Source: Sulfurimonas sp. (GTDB lineage Bacteria; Campylobacterota; Campylobacteria; Campylobacterales; Sulfurimonadaceae). Taken from it: a stretch of 55,942 nucleotides of DNA. The translations under genes and the position numbers were made by a program. The notes beneath the pieces are model-generated. The model was not told where the DNA came from. It saw only the letters and a list, made by a program, of their open reading frames with translations, and made no database searches. The stretch covers positions 1 through 55,942 of the forward strand of contig JALSLR010000044.1 in assembly GCA_026988245.1 (NCBI GenBank), given 5' to 3'. The stretch's first letter is position 1. The number at the start of each line of letters is the position of its first letter. Of the stretch, positions 44,985-54,656 are shown in pieces.

Positions 44985-45008
44985 AGCTTATCTTAAATAG
45001 AATTTCGC

Positions 45009-45048
45009 TATTATTGCGCGTTTATAACTCTCGCAATTTTGTGGGAGT
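45009..45048 (+). promoter_or_regulatory. rpsL operon promoter and leader hairpin
   Basis: TATTAT (45009-45014) is followed by TGCGCGTTTATAA, which shares the CGCGTT discriminator with the S10 and rpmJ promoters. The leader folds into ACTCTCGC 45027-45034 / GTGGGAGT 45041-45048 with two G-U pairs and an AATTTT loop, 37 bases before the rpsL ATG. S7 represses the E. coli str operon elsewhere, so the hairpin's role is open. Confidence 0.62.
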
Positions 45049-45085
45049 TACTATTCTACTGGAAAAATTTAAGTAAAGGAATTGT

Positions 45086-45460
45086 ATGCCTACAATTAAT
45101 CAATTGATACGTAATGAGCGTAAGCGCGTAATAAAAAAGTCTAAATCGGCTGCTTTATTATCTTGTCCTCAACGTCGTGGTGTTTGTACTCGTGTTTACA
45201 CAACTACACCAAAAAAACCAAACTCAGCTTTAAGAAAAGTTGCTAAAGTTCGTTTAACTTCAGGTTTTGAAGTTATTTCTTATATCGGTGGTGAGGGTCA
45301 TAACCTTCAAGAACACTCGATAGTTCTAGTTCGTGGTGGTCGTGTAAAAGATTTACCAGGTGTTAAGTATCATATCGTTCGTGGTGCATTAGATACTGCT
45401 GGTGTTAGTGATAGAACCGTTGCAAGATCTAAATATGGAACAAAACGTCCAAAAAAATAA
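45086..45460 (+). CDS. rpsL: 30S ribosomal protein S12
   Basis: S12 guards decoding accuracy. The 124-residue protein starts [15 protein letters not shown], with [18 protein letters not shown] and [17 protein letters not shown] intact. The lysines whose mutation gives streptomycin resistance in E. coli are present, so a sensitive form is expected. It heads rpsL-rpsG-fusA. Confidence 0.97.
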   Translation: MPTINQLIRNERKRVIKKSKSAALLSCPQRRGVCTRVYTTTPKKPNSALRKVAKVRLTSGFEVISYIGGEGHNLQEHSIVLVRGGRVKDLPGVKYHIVRGALDTAGVSDRTVARSKYGTKRPKK

Positions 45461-45508
45461 TCTAAGATTATTTTTTTAGTAAAACATTGAGTATCGATTT
45501 TAAATCGA
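45451..45508 (+). terminator. AT-rich hairpins between rpsL and rpsG
   Basis: A7-TAATC at the rpsL end is mirrored by GATTA-T7 (45451-45477), a long AT-rich inverted repeat containing the rpsL stop and followed by the T-run, which resembles a weak intrinsic terminator or attenuator. A second stem TCGATTT 45494-45500 / AAATCGA 45502-45508 follows, then a weaker AGATTT/AAATCT pair near 45532. They could set the rpsL to rpsG ratio. Confidence 0.5.
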
Positions 45509-45550
45509 GAAGCGATGACAGAGATTTATAAAATCTTTGAGTAAATATAA

Positions 45551-46045
<495 letters not shown>

Positions 46046-46070
46046 TCTATACGTAATATTTCTAAGTTAT

Positions 46071-46139
46071 ACTAAGCTTCGGCTTAGTTTCACTTTTTTA
46101 AGACCTCTTTTATAAGTATAAAAAATTTATAAAAGAGGT
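46071..46139 (+). terminator. Stacked hairpins between rpsG and fusA
   Basis: ACTAAGC-TTCG-GCTTAGT (46071-46088) is a 7-bp stem with a UUCG tetraloop followed by TTCACTTTTTTA, a good intrinsic terminator. Shortly after, ACCTCTTTTATAA (46103-46115) pairs perfectly with TTATAAAAGAGGT (46127-46139), a 13-bp stem with an 11-base loop, 32 bases before the fusA ATG. Partial termination plus a leader structure would tune EF-G relative to S7. Confidence 0.7.
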
Positions 46140-46171
46140 TATCTCTCAAAACAAAATGAAGGTACTATAAT

Positions 46172-48262
46172 ATGGCAAGAAGTCACAAATTAAATGATGT
46201 AAGAAACATCGGTATTGCTGCTCACATTGATGCAGGAAAAACTACAACAACAGAAAGAATCCTTTTCTATACTGGTGTTGAACACAAAATTGGTGAGGTT
46301 CATGATGGTGCTGCTACTATGGACTGGATGGAACAAGAACAAGAGCGTGGTATTACTATTACTTCTGCAGCTACAACTTGTGAGTGGGCTGGTAAACAGA
46401 TAAATATCATAGATACTCCGGGTCACGTTGATTTTACTATTGAAGTTGAGCGTTCTATGCGTGTACTTGATGGTGCTGTTTCAGTTTTCTGTGCAGTTGG
46501 TGGAGTTCAGCCTCAGTCTGAAACTGTTTGGAGACAAAGAAACCGTTATAAGGTTCCATCTATTGTTTTTGTTAACAAAATGGACAGAACTGGTGCAGAC
46601 TTTTATGAAGTTGAGCGTCAGATTCGTGACCGTCTTAAAGGTAACCCTATGCCTTTTCAACTACCTATCGGTGCTGAAGCTGAGTTCGAAGGTGTAGTTG
46701 ATTTAGTAAAAATGAAAGAGATTGTTTGGGATACTGACGCTGAAATGGGTTCTGCTTATCATGAACAAGATATTCGTGATTCACTAAAAGAAATTTCAGA
46801 TGAGTATAGAGAAAAAATGCTTGAAACACTTTCTGAAGTTGATGGAAATGAAGAGTTTGCTGAAAAATTCTTAGAGGGTGAAGAGATTTCTCAAGAAGAA
46901 ATTAAAGCAGCTATCAAGTCTGCAACTTTAGGCATGGCTGTTGTTCCAATGACTCCAGGTACTGCATTTAAAAACAAAGGTGTTCAAACTTTACTTGACG
47001 CTGTTGTTGATTACCTTCCAAGTCCAGTTGAATCAGAGGCTATCAAAGGTACTTTGATGGATGATGAAGAGGTTGAAGTTGCAGTTGATTCTACTGATGA
47101 TGGTGCATTTGCTGCGCTTGCATTTAAAATCATGACTGACCCATTTGTTGGTGTTCTTACTTTCATCCGTGTATATCGTGGTTCATTAGACTCAGGTTCA
47201 TATGTTCACAATACTACAAAAGATAAAAAAGAGCGTATCGGCCGTATCGTGAAGATGCACGCTATTAAGCGTGAAGAAGTTAAAACTATCTATGCTGGTG
47301 AAATCGGTGCAGTTGTTGGTCTTAAGTCAACTACTACTGGTGATACTCTATGTGATCCAGCTGAAAAAGTTGTACTAGAACGTATGGACTTCCCAGAGCC
47401 AGTTATCTCTGTTGCTGTTGAACCTAAAACAAAAGCTGACCAAGAAAAAATGGGTCTTGCACTTGCAAAACTTGCTGCGGAAGATCCATCTTTCCGTGTA
47501 CATACTGATGAAGAAACTGGACAAACTATTATTTCTGGAATGGGTGAATTGCACTTAGAAATCCTTGTAGATAGAATGAAGCGTGAGTTTACTGTTGAAG
47601 CAGAAGTTGGTGCACCTCAAGTATCTTATCGTGAGTCTATTAAAGATGCGGTTGATCAAGAGTACAAGTATGCTAAACAATCAGGTGGTCGTGGTCAATT
47701 TGGTCATGTTTACATTAAAATCAAACCAGGTGAGCCTGACAGTGGATTTGTTTTCAATAATGAGATTAAAGGTGGGGCTATTCCTAAAGAGTATATCCCT
47801 GCAGTTGAAAAAGGTTGTAAAGAGACTATGGGCGCTGGTGTTCTTGCTGGTTACCCTATGGAAGATATTGAAATTACTCTTTATGATGGAAGTTACCATG
47901 ATGTGGATTCAAATGAGATGGCATTTAAACTTGCTGCATCAATGGCGTTTAAAGAGGGTTGTCGTAAAGCTAATCCTTCTATCTTAGAGCCAATGATGAA
48001 AGTTGAAGTTGAAGTTCCAGAAGAAAATATGGGTGATGTGATTGGTGATCTTAATCGTCGTCGTGGTCAAGTAAACTCTATGGGTGACAGAAGTGGAAAC
48101 AAAATCGTTGATGCACATGTACCATTAGCTGAAATGTTTGGTTATTCAACTGACCTTCGTTCTTCAACACAAGGTCGTGCTACATATTCTATGGAATTTG
48201 ATCACTATGCTGAAGTTCCAAGAAACGTATCTGAAGAGATTCAGAAAAAAAGAAACGGTTAA
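46172..48262 (+). CDS. fusA: Elongation factor G
   Basis: EF-G drives translocation. The 696-residue protein has the G-domain motifs [14 protein letters not shown] (G1), RGITITSAA (G2), DTPGHVDF (G3) and NKMDRTGAD (G4); domain IV ([20 protein letters not shown]) and domain V are complete. Length is standard. A TACTATAAT sequence near 46165 is too close to the ATG to be a usual promoter. A strong terminator follows. Confidence 0.97.
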   Translation: MARSHKLNDVRNIGIAAHIDAGKTTTTERILFYTGVEHKIGEVHDGAATMDWMEQEQERGITITSAATTCEWAGKQINIIDTPGHVDFTIEVERSMRVLDGAVSVFCAVGGVQPQSETVWRQRNRYKVPSIVFVNKMDRTGADFYEVERQIRDRLKGNPMPFQLPIGAEAEFEGVVDLVKMKEIVWDTDAEMGSAYHEQDIRDSLKEISDEYREKMLETLSEVDGNEEFAEKFLEGEEISQEEIKAAIKSATLGMAVVPMTPGTAFKNKGVQTLLDAVVDYLPSPVESEAIKGTLMDDEEVEVAVDSTDDGAFAALAFKIMTDPFVGVLTFIRVYRGSLDSGSYVHNTTKDKKERIGRIVKMHAIKREEVKTIYAGEIGAVVGLKSTTTGDTLCDPAEKVVLERMDFPEPVISVAVEPKTKADQEKMGLALAKLAAEDPSFRVHTDEETGQTIISGMGELHLEILVDRMKREFTVEAEVGAPQVSYRESIKDAVDQEYKYAKQSGGRGQFGHVYIKIKPGEPDSGFVFNNEIKGGAIPKEYIPAVEKGCKETMGAGVLAGYPMEDIEITLYDGSYHDVDSNEMAFKLAASMAFKEGCRKANPSILEPMMKVEVEVPEENMGDVIGDLNRRRGQVNSMGDRSGNKIVDAHVPLAEMFGYSTDLRSSTQGRATYSMEFDHYAEVPRNVSEEIQKKRNG

Positions 48263-48275
48263 TATAAACTTTTTC

Positions 48276-48315
48276 TTATTCTACCTCAGGTGAGGTAGAA
48301 TTTAAATATTTTTTA
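48276..48315 (+). terminator. Intrinsic terminator after fusA
   Basis: TTCTACCTC (48279-48287) and GAGGTAGAA (48292-48300) form a 9-bp stem with an AGGT loop, followed by TTTAAATATTTTTT. This fits a Rho-independent terminator ending the rpsL-rpsG-fusA unit. Confidence 0.8.
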
Positions 48316-48317
48316 GT

Positions 48318-48323
48318 TATAAT
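48318..48323 (+). promoter_or_regulatory. -10 box for the small exported protein gene
   Basis: TATAAT lies 21 bases before the ATG at 48345; a second TATAAT overlaps the ATG itself. There is no clear ribosome binding site in the short leader. Confidence 0.4.
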
Positions 48324-48344
48324 CTCAAAAAAATATGAGATATA

Positions 48345-49037
48345 ATGCATAAACTACTATCAATCCTCCTTTTAATTAGCTATCTGTTTGTTCAAAATAG
48401 TGCAGCAAAAAGTTTAAATCCAGTTGTATACTCAGCCTTAGGTGACAACATATATAATAATGCAGATGCTATAGCACAGTTACAAAATTTAAAAGAATAT
48501 CAAGTGTATAAAGATGACATTATTAGATATATAAAAGATGTAAAAGCAGCAAAAGTGATGGGGTTTTCCATTGAAGAGGGCGATAAAAGCCTTGATAAGG
48601 GTAAATACCTAAAAATACTTCGTAAATTATCTAAATTAAATGACTTATATGTACAAAATGTAAAAAGTAATTTTAAATATGCAATTAAAAATGAAGACAA
48701 TACACTTTTTGTAAATAGCGTAGATTCTGGTTTACTAAACATTAAGAGATATGAGAATGAAATTAAAAAATACTATAAAACTCATGAAGATGAGATAGAA
48801 AATTATGGAGATATATTAGGAAAATTAGTATCAACTTATGGACCTAAGCGAAAAAAAACAAAAACATCAAGAGGGCCTACAAAAAAGGAGATTCAAGATG
48901 CAAAAATGCGTAGAATCCGATCTAAAGATAAACAAAAGCAAGAGGCTATACAAAAAGAGTTAGAAGAAGAGTTACTGAAGAAAAAAGAAAACATCAGAAA
49001 AGTTCAAAAGAAAGAACTAGAATCTACTTCCAAGTAA
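48345..49037 (+). CDS. Exported coiled-coil protein of unknown function
   Basis: A 230-residue protein with a signal peptide (MHKLLSILLLISYLFVQNSA, cleavage near SAA-K). The mature part is rich in Lys, Asn and Tyr, with KAAKVMGFSIEEGDKSLDKG, and ends in a ~60-residue charged helix (KQKQEAIQKELEEELLKKKE) predicted as coiled coil. No family is recognised. It probably stays in the periplasm. It overlaps the convergent bpt gene by 14 bases. Confidence 0.75.
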   Translation: MHKLLSILLLISYLFVQNSAAKSLNPVVYSALGDNIYNNADAIAQLQNLKEYQVYKDDIIRYIKDVKAAKVMGFSIEEGDKSLDKGKYLKILRKLSKLNDLYVQNVKSNFKYAIKNEDNTLFVNSVDSGLLNIKRYENEIKKYYKTHEDEIENYGDILGKLVSTYGPKRKKTKTSRGPTKKEIQDAKMRRIRSKDKQKQEAIQKELEEELLKKKENIRKVQKKELESTSK

Positions 49038-49737
49038 ATTCTTCTCCTATATTAGGTCTACCTTCAAGAGTAATATAGGGTTTATAGTCTGATTTATAAG
49101 ATAATGAGGGACAGTCTTGGACATAGTATCCTAAGTAAATCCATTTCTTGTTAACCTCTTTAGCATACTTGATTTGTTGGTACAAAGAGAGCTTCCCCAA
49201 GGCGTATTTTCTATAATCGGGATCATAATAAAAGTAGATAGAAGAGATACCATCTTCAAGCACATCTATTAAATCAACTGCTATTAGTTTTTCGGCTTCG
49301 AAGTAAAGTACCTCATAACCAAACTCATTATGCCCATTGATAAAAGAGTTATAATAACTTTCAGGGGTGCTTTTAGAGTAGTCCCAGCCTTTTAAATCTT
49401 GCATATATAGGTGATACTTTTCAAAGAGTCTTAAGTGGTCACGTGATAAGGAAGGACGTTGTACGTAGGAGTCGATGTAGGTTGCTTTTTTTAGTATTCG
49501 TCTAGCAGATTTACTAAACTTAAAATTTTCGACATCTATTTTTATACTTTGGCACTCATTGCAAGATTCGCATACCGGACGAAAATACATCTTTCCAAAA
49601 CGTCTATAACCTCTTTGTATATATTCTTGACAAGTTAAAGCATCACATTCATCAATTATTTTATAGTCCATAATCTGTTCACGGTTATCAAGATAGGAGC
49701 ATTTATCATTTAGTGTAAACTCTTTAAGTATATTCAT
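49024..49737 (-). CDS. bpt: Aspartate/glutamate leucyltransferase (Bpt)
   Basis: This 237-residue aminoacyl-tRNA:protein transferase adds Leu to N-terminal Asp/Glu, marking proteins for ClpS/ClpAP. Hallmarks are GYRRFGKMYFRPVCESCNEC, LKGWDYSKSTPESYYNSF, SIYFYYDPDYRKYALGKLSL and WIYLGYYVQDCPSLSYKSDY. The cysteine pairs near the N-terminus are usual for this ATE/Bpt family. Divergent from the small membrane protein gene. Confidence 0.9.
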   Translation of the reverse strand: MNILKEFTLNDKCSYLDNREQIMDYKIIDECDALTCQEYIQRGYRRFGKMYFRPVCESCNECQSIKIDVENFKFSKSARRILKKATYIDSYVQRPSLSRDHLRLFEKYHLYMQDLKGWDYSKSTPESYYNSFINGHNEFGYEVLYFEAEKLIAVDLIDVLEDGISSIYFYYDPDYRKYALGKLSLYQQIKYAKEVNKKWIYLGYYVQDCPSLSYKSDYKPYITLEGRPNIGEEFTWK

Positions 49738-49790
49738 ATCATGATTTTGACATAATTTGTATTATAAATAAGTTATGTAGTGAGGTATAT

Positions 49791-50111
49791 ATGGAATTTT
49801 TCAAAAAAAATCAAGTTATTATATTTAGATCTTTTGGAGGCTTAATGTTTGTCATAGCCTTTGTTATGTTTTTTTGGACAACACCAAAAGAGGGTTTAAG
49901 CGAAAATGAAAAAGCTGCACGTAATGTTGCCAGAATGGAAGCTAGAATGTCTGGTTCTTCCTCTAGTGCAACGAAGTCCACTAAGCCTTCACATGCTCCA
50001 ATCATGCAGTCATATAAAGATACTCAAGCGAAGCAGGTGAGATATCTACTCATTATCTCTATGATATTAGGGGCTGGATTTTTAGGATACAGCTTTGTTA
50101 GACGCAATTAA
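49791..50111 (+). CDS. Small protein with two membrane segments
   Basis: A 106-residue protein of unknown function with an N-terminal transmembrane segment ([20 protein letters not shown]), a ~45-residue polar loop ([17 protein letters not shown]) and a C-terminal segment ([19 protein letters not shown]) followed by RRN. A GTGAGG binding site and TTGACA/TATAAA-like sequences lie upstream. It overlaps the convergent prfB by 30 bases. Confidence 0.7.
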   Translation: MEFFKKNQVIIFRSFGGLMFVIAFVMFFWTTPKEGLSENEKAARNVARMEARMSGSSSSATKSTKPSHAPIMQSYKDTQAKQVRYLLIISMILGAGFLGYSFVRRN

Positions 50112-51185
50112 CACTCCCTCAATCATTTCATCAATATCACCGTCAAGTATAGCATTAATATTTGAGTGAGGAATATTTGAACGTGTATCCTTTACCTGTT
50201 GATAAGGCTGCATGACATAACTTCTAATTTGATGTCCCCAACCTATTTCACTTTTTGCTATGCCTGCGTCTTTTGCTTTTTGAGCCTCTAATTCTAACTC
50301 ATAAAGACGAGATTTCAGCATCTTCATTGCTGTATCTTTGTTTCGGTGTTGGCTTCTATCGTTTTGGCATTGGACAACTACTCCCGTTTCTATGTGGGTC
50401 AAACGGATGGCTGATTCTGTTTTGTTGACATGCTGCCCACCAGCACCAGAGGCCCTGTAGGTATCTATACGGATATCTTTGTCCTCTATAACGATGTTGA
50501 TATCATCATCTATCTCAGGGGAGACCATAACAGAGCTAAATGAAGTGTGTCTTTTAGCATTTGAATCAAAGGGGCTTATGCGAACAAGTCTATGAATGCC
50601 ATTTTCAACTTTTAAGTAACCATAAGCATTCTCCCCCTTTATAAGGATGGAAGCATCTTTTATCCCCGCTTCATCACCAACCTGGTAGTCAAGTACCTCT
50701 ACACTAAACCCACGTCTCTCAGCCCAACGTTTATACATACGAAGGAGCATTTGTGCCCAGTCTTGCGATTCTGTGCCACCTGCACCAGGATGGATAGAAA
50801 GGATGGCATTATTTGTATCTGTTTCACCGCTTAGAAGAACTTCAAGCTCCATTTTTTGGATAAGTCCTTCAAGGTTTGATGCATCTGCATACAGAGCTTC
50901 TATGGATTCTTCATCTTTTTCCTCTTTTGCCATAGCGTAGAGTTCTTTAGCATCATCTATGGCTTCTTTTGCAAGAGCATATTTTTCTAATTTTCTTTCA
51001 CATTGTGTTTTTTCTTTTTGAACTATTGCTGCTCGTTTTACATCATCCCAAAATTCTTGTGAGTTTTCAAGTTGGGCGATTTCATCTAGCTTTGTTTGGA
51101 GTTTATCTGGTTGAACCACACCTGTAATATTATCCATTTTAGTGCTAAGGGTTTTTAAAAGTTCAGTATATTCGTAGTTATCCAT
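50082..51185 (-). CDS. prfB: Peptide chain release factor 2
   Basis: RF2 terminates at UGA and UAA. The 367-residue protein carries the stop-codon recognition tripeptide SPF in [16 protein letters not shown] and the catalytic GGQ in [15 protein letters not shown]. The whole gene is in one frame with no CUUUGA slippery site, so no autoregulatory frameshift exists here. ATG at 51185 ([10 protein letters not shown]) is preferred over a longer frame that would run through the shared promoter. Confidence 0.95.
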   Translation of the reverse strand: MDNYEYTELLKTLSTKMDNITGVVQPDKLQTKLDEIAQLENSQEFWDDVKRAAIVQKEKTQCERKLEKYALAKEAIDDAKELYAMAKEEKDEESIEALYADASNLEGLIQKMELEVLLSGETDTNNAILSIHPGAGGTESQDWAQMLLRMYKRWAERRGFSVEVLDYQVGDEAGIKDASILIKGENAYGYLKVENGIHRLVRISPFDSNAKRHTSFSSVMVSPEIDDDINIVIEDKDIRIDTYRASGAGGQHVNKTESAIRLTHIETGVVVQCQNDRSQHRNKDTAMKMLKSRLYELELEAQKAKDAGIAKSEIGWGHQIRSYVMQPYQQVKDTRSNIPHSNINAILDGDIDEMIEGVLIASNKAVS

Positions 51186-51203
51186 AAATTCAATCCAATA
51201 TTG

Positions 51204-51221
51204 TATAATTGCGCAATTATA
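51204..51221. promoter_or_regulatory. Palindromic divergent promoter of prfB and panC
   Basis: TATAATTGCGCAATTATA is a perfect 18-base palindrome giving a TATAAT box on each strand, one for panC (ATG at 51239, 18 bases after the palindrome) and one for prfB (ATG at 51185, 19 bases from it). The two start sites lie within or next to each other's -10 box, so initiation in one direction should exclude the other. Symmetric bidirectional promoters are known in bacteria. Confidence 0.65.
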
Positions 51222-51238
51222 ACACATTAGGTAAGCAT

Positions 51239-52060
51239 ATGAAGATTATTAAAAATCCAAAAGAATTAAAAATTTATTTAAAAAAGATGCCACAAAGCAT
51301 AGGCTTTGTCCCAACCATGGGAGCTTTACATGAGGGGCATATATCTCTTATACAAAAAGCTAAAAAAGAAAATGAATTTATAGTAGTCTCCATCTTTGTG
51401 AACCCTACTCAGTTTGCCAAAAATGAAGATTTATCCAAATATCCAAATGATACACTCAGAGATGAAAAGATATGCGAAATGAGTGGAGTTGATGTTTTGT
51501 TTTACCCTGATGCTAAAGATATTTATGGTGAAGATGAAGTGAGTGTACTTGCGCCAAATGTACGTGGTTTTGTACTAGAGGGTTATACTCGACCGAGCCA
51601 TTTTAATGGTGTCCTTACAGTGGTGATGAAACTTTTTAATATAGTCAAACCTGATAGGGCGTATTTTGGTAAAAAAGATGCACAACAACTCCATCTTATT
51701 CAACTGATGGTGAAACAACTTTTTATGGATGTTAGCATCATCCCAGTAGATACTATGAGAGAGAGTGATGGACTTGCAATGAGTTCTCGTAATGTCTACC
51801 TCTCCAAAATACAAAGAGAACAATCCTTAAAAATCTCATCTTCGCTGAATCTAGCGAGGGGACTTATCAGTAAAAATATCTATGATGCTAAGAAGATTAA
51901 ACAGCAGATGCGTCAATATTTAGAGCCATTAGAGGTTTATTATGTTGAAGTCTTAGACAGAGAGTTTCATACGATAGATAGTGTAGAGATAGGGAATACT
52001 CTTATTTTAGTAGAGGTAAAAGTTGGAGATACGAGATTACTTGACAATATTTGGCTTTAA
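51239..52060 (+). CDS. panC: Pantothenate synthetase
   Basis: PanC joins pantoate and beta-alanine with ATP, in the coenzyme A pathway. The 273-residue enzyme shows [14 protein letters not shown] (ATP-binding HIGH-like), [35 protein letters not shown] and [12 protein letters not shown] (KMSKS-like). ATG at 51239 fits the family start; an in-frame TTG at 51209 lies in the promoter. The 3' end overlaps ftsI by 24 bases. One GATGCTAAG word encodes Asp-Ala-Lys. Confidence 0.95.
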   Translation: MKIIKNPKELKIYLKKMPQSIGFVPTMGALHEGHISLIQKAKKENEFIVVSIFVNPTQFAKNEDLSKYPNDTLRDEKICEMSGVDVLFYPDAKDIYGEDEVSVLAPNVRGFVLEGYTRPSHFNGVLTVVMKLFNIVKPDRAYFGKKDAQQLHLIQLMVKQLFMDVSIIPVDTMRESDGLAMSSRNVYLSKIQREQSLKISSSLNLARGLISKNIYDAKKIKQQMRQYLEPLEVYYVEVLDREFHTIDSVEIGNTLILVEVKVGDTRLLDNIWL

Positions 52061-53806
52061 AGGAAATAGATAAGCTTCATTGACCAATATATCTATCATA
52101 TTTTTAAAGACGGGGACAGCTGTTTGGGCTGCAAATTGGCTCTTTTTTGGCTCAATTACAACTACACCCATAGTATATTTGTGGGTAGCATCATTAGCAA
52201 AACCAAAAAAGGCGGTATTGTACTTTTTAACGTATTGACCCTTTTCAACCTTATGTGCAGTTCCAGTTTTACCACCTATCTCTAAGCCTTTGGTAATGGC
52301 CTTTATCCCTGTCCCTTTATTGACAGTTTTTATGAGTACTTTTTTTACCCGTTGGGCTGTTGATGCTTTGATAACTTGGGAGTGTTCTTCTTGGGGAATT
52401 GGTATCTTTTGTCCATATTCGTCTATAAAGGAGTTTATAATTTGGGGTGTAGTTATTTTGCCGTTATTGTTAAAAACACTATAAGCTCGTAGTAGTTGCA
52501 TTAAATTAGCACGCATTCCGTAACCATAGGAGAGGGTTGCTTTGTATATCTCACTATTTAATCGTCTTGGGTTTGGGATGGAGCCTACTTTTTCATAAAT
52601 CAAATCTGGAGTGGAGTATTTTGTAAAACCAAATGCTTTGAGTCCCTCATGAAACTCTACACCGCTAAGTTTTTGTGCAAGTTGTGCCATACCAATGTTA
52701 GAAGAGTGGACTATAACATTTTCAGCTGATAACCAGTCAAACTGATGTTCATCTGTGATGGTTTTTCGTCCTATCTTATAGCGACCATTATGTCCATTAA
52801 CTAAGTCATAAGGGTTGATTCTATCTTTATCGAGTAAAAGAGCAAAAGTGATAGTCTTGATAACACTTCCTGGCTCAAAACTATACTCAATCATCCCTGC
52901 GTTTAAAGAGGGGTAGTCGCTTTTTCTAATTGCTTTTGGGGTATAACGGTTTGAACTGGCTAAAGCGATAACTTTGCCACTTGTAGACTCCATAACAGCA
53001 ACCATAATCTCTTTAGCATCAAGATCTTGTTTCATCATGTCTAGCATCTTCTCAATGCGGATTTGTAAAGATATAGGAATATTGAGTAAAATATCAAGTC
53101 CATTGACTTGTTGTTTTGTAAAACTTTTTTTGTTTAATATGATGTAAGAGTTTACATCACGTCTACCTTGAGAGAGTTCATCAACTCTTGATTCAAGTTC
53201 TGCTTCAAAACGTTTTTCTATTCCTTTGACACCTTTTATTTTTGTGTAGCCATCCTCTTCCACCTTATGTGTATAACCTATGACAGGAGTGAGTAGTTTG
53301 TTGTATGGGTACACTCGGCTTTCACCACTCTCTATGATGCTAAGCCCATGGATAGATTTTGTGCCATTTTTAGCATTGACTCTGGGGATAAAAACTTTAT
53401 ATCGTCTGAGCTCACGCCCTAGTTTTTTGAGATACTGGGCTCGTTTTTGTGAGATGGTATAGCTTAAAACAACGACACCTTTTTTTCGCTTAAGAGTTTT
53501 TTTTACTTTTTTTGGATCAATTCCTGAGTAGATAGAAAAAAGCTGTATAAAGAGTTCTTTTTTTTGTGGGTCAATGTAGTAGGTGTTGACAACAGCTTTG
53601 TAAAGTTTTGAAGTAGAGGCTATAGTAAAACCATCTGCACTTATGATATTGCCTCGCATTGCTTTGGAGGTGTTTTTGGCATACATAGCAGGAAGGTGTC
53701 TAGGTTTAATGACACTAAGCAGCATTACAGATAAAAAGATCAAAAAGCCTAAAACTATGAGGCTAAAGAGTAAAAATATCTTTTTGGATTTATTTTGATT
53801 ATTCAA
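52037..53806 (-). CDS. ftsI: Peptidoglycan D,D-transpeptidase FtsI (PBP3-like)
   Basis: A 589-residue class B penicillin-binding protein for septal wall synthesis. One N-terminal membrane anchor (IFLLFSLIVLGFLIFLSVML), a dimerisation/pedestal domain with RGNIISADG, and the transpeptidase domain with SxxK in FEPGSVIKT, SxN in VHSSNIG and KTG in GGKTGTAHKV. It lies directly downstream of fliE, the same order (pbp-fliE-flgC-flgB) as in Campylobacter, linking division and flagellar genes. Confidence 0.93.
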   Translation of the reverse strand: MNNQNKSKKIFLLFSLIVLGFLIFLSVMLLSVIKPRHLPAMYAKNTSKAMRGNIISADGFTIASTSKLYKAVVNTYYIDPQKKELFIQLFSIYSGIDPKKVKKTLKRKKGVVVLSYTISQKRAQYLKKLGRELRRYKVFIPRVNAKNGTKSIHGLSIIESGESRVYPYNKLLTPVIGYTHKVEEDGYTKIKGVKGIEKRFEAELESRVDELSQGRRDVNSYIILNKKSFTKQQVNGLDILLNIPISLQIRIEKMLDMMKQDLDAKEIMVAVMESTSGKVIALASSNRYTPKAIRKSDYPSLNAGMIEYSFEPGSVIKTITFALLLDKDRINPYDLVNGHNGRYKIGRKTITDEHQFDWLSAENVIVHSSNIGMAQLAQKLSGVEFHEGLKAFGFTKYSTPDLIYEKVGSIPNPRRLNSEIYKATLSYGYGMRANLMQLLRAYSVFNNNGKITTPQIINSFIDEYGQKIPIPQEEHSQVIKASTAQRVKKVLIKTVNKGTGIKAITKGLEIGGKTGTAHKVEKGQYVKKYNTAFFGFANDATHKYTMGVVVIEPKKSQFAAQTAVPVFKNMIDILVNEAYLFPLKPNIVK

Positions 53807-53810
53807 GATC

Positions 53811-54125
53811 TTATAACTGTGTTCGACCTAACTCTTTGTAAGCATTGAGTGCTTTGTTTCGTATCTCAAGCATTAGTTTCATGTTTATCTCTGCTTTACC
53901 GATAGCCATTGCCGCTTGGTGTAAGTCTTTTACTTTTCCAGTAGCCAAATCTGCAACTGCGTGTTCTTTTTCTACTTGGAGTTCATTTATCTCATTAAGG
54001 GCACCTTTGAGGTGATTTGCAAAGCTTTCACCACCAGTAGTTGTTTTACCGGCACCATTTTTTTGTTTTAAAAGATCAGCTGTAGAGGTGCTAGATAAAG
54101 CATTTAAACCACTTGTAACACTCAT
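53811..54125 (-). CDS. fliE: Flagellar hook-basal body protein FliE
   Basis: FliE connects the MS ring to the rod. The 104-residue product shows ESFANHLKGALNEINELQ and the conserved C-terminal LHQAAMAIGKAEINMKLMLEIRNKALNAYKEL cut here into its ends, LHQAAMAIGKAE and IRNKALNAYKELGRTQL. It follows flgC by 26 bases and precedes ftsI by four. Confidence 0.93.
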   Translation of the reverse strand: MSVTSGLNALSSTSTADLLKQKNGAGKTTTGGESFANHLKGALNEINELQVEKEHAVADLATGKVKDLHQAAMAIGKAEINMKLMLEIRNKALNAYKELGRTQL

Positions 54126-54151
54126 AGCTTACTCCTTAATTTTATTTTCAT

Positions 54152-54646
54152 TTATTGTAATAAAGAGATAGAATTATTTGCCATCTCTTTTGCACTTTGA
54201 AATGCCGCTACATTTGCCTGATAACTTCTAGTAGCTTCTACTAAATCGGCCATTTCGATAACAGGATTAATATTTGGGTATGCAACATAACCATTTGCGT
54301 CCGCATCGGGATGATTTGGCTCAAACTTCATCTTTGGCGCACGATCATCTCTAGAAATCTTGTCAACTACTACGCTCATTATAGCAGGATTTACTAACTT
54401 TCCAAATTCACCCTCATCTAAAGGGTCTTGGTACTTAGCAGAATTTGTTTCATCTTTGAGTGCGTTATTGTATTCGTTGTCAAAGTTTATAGCACGAAAT
54501 ACTACCTCTTTACGTCTATAAGGTCCACCCTCTTCAGTCCTAGTTGTTTGTGCATTTGCAATGTTACTAGAGATCACATTTACACGAGCACGTTGCGCTG
54601 AAAGCCCGTAACCACTAATGTCAAAACTATTTAAAAAATCTGCCAT
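54152..54646 (-). CDS. flgC: Flagellar basal-body rod protein FlgC
   Basis: A 164-residue proximal rod protein. The N-terminal LSAQRARVNVISSNIANAQTT and the C-terminal MADLVEATRSYQANVAAFQSAK are the coiled-coil rod signatures. Exported by the flagellar type III system, without a signal peptide. It lies ten bases after flgB. Confidence 0.94.
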   Translation of the reverse strand: MADFLNSFDISGYGLSAQRARVNVISSNIANAQTTRTEEGGPYRRKEVVFRAINFDNEYNNALKDETNSAKYQDPLDEGEFGKLVNPAIMSVVVDKISRDDRAPKMKFEPNHPDADANGYVAYPNINPVIEMADLVEATRSYQANVAAFQSAKEMANNSISLLQ

Positions 54647-54656
54647 TTTCTCTTTC

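Noticed and set aside
46046-46171. tRNA or small RNA gene in the rpsG-fusA gap
   Set aside because: The stems form simple hairpins, with no cloverleaf or CCA-type end.
51110-51185. Programmed frameshift in prfB
   Set aside because: The gene is open in one frame and there is no CUUUGA with an internal Shine-Dalgarno sequence.
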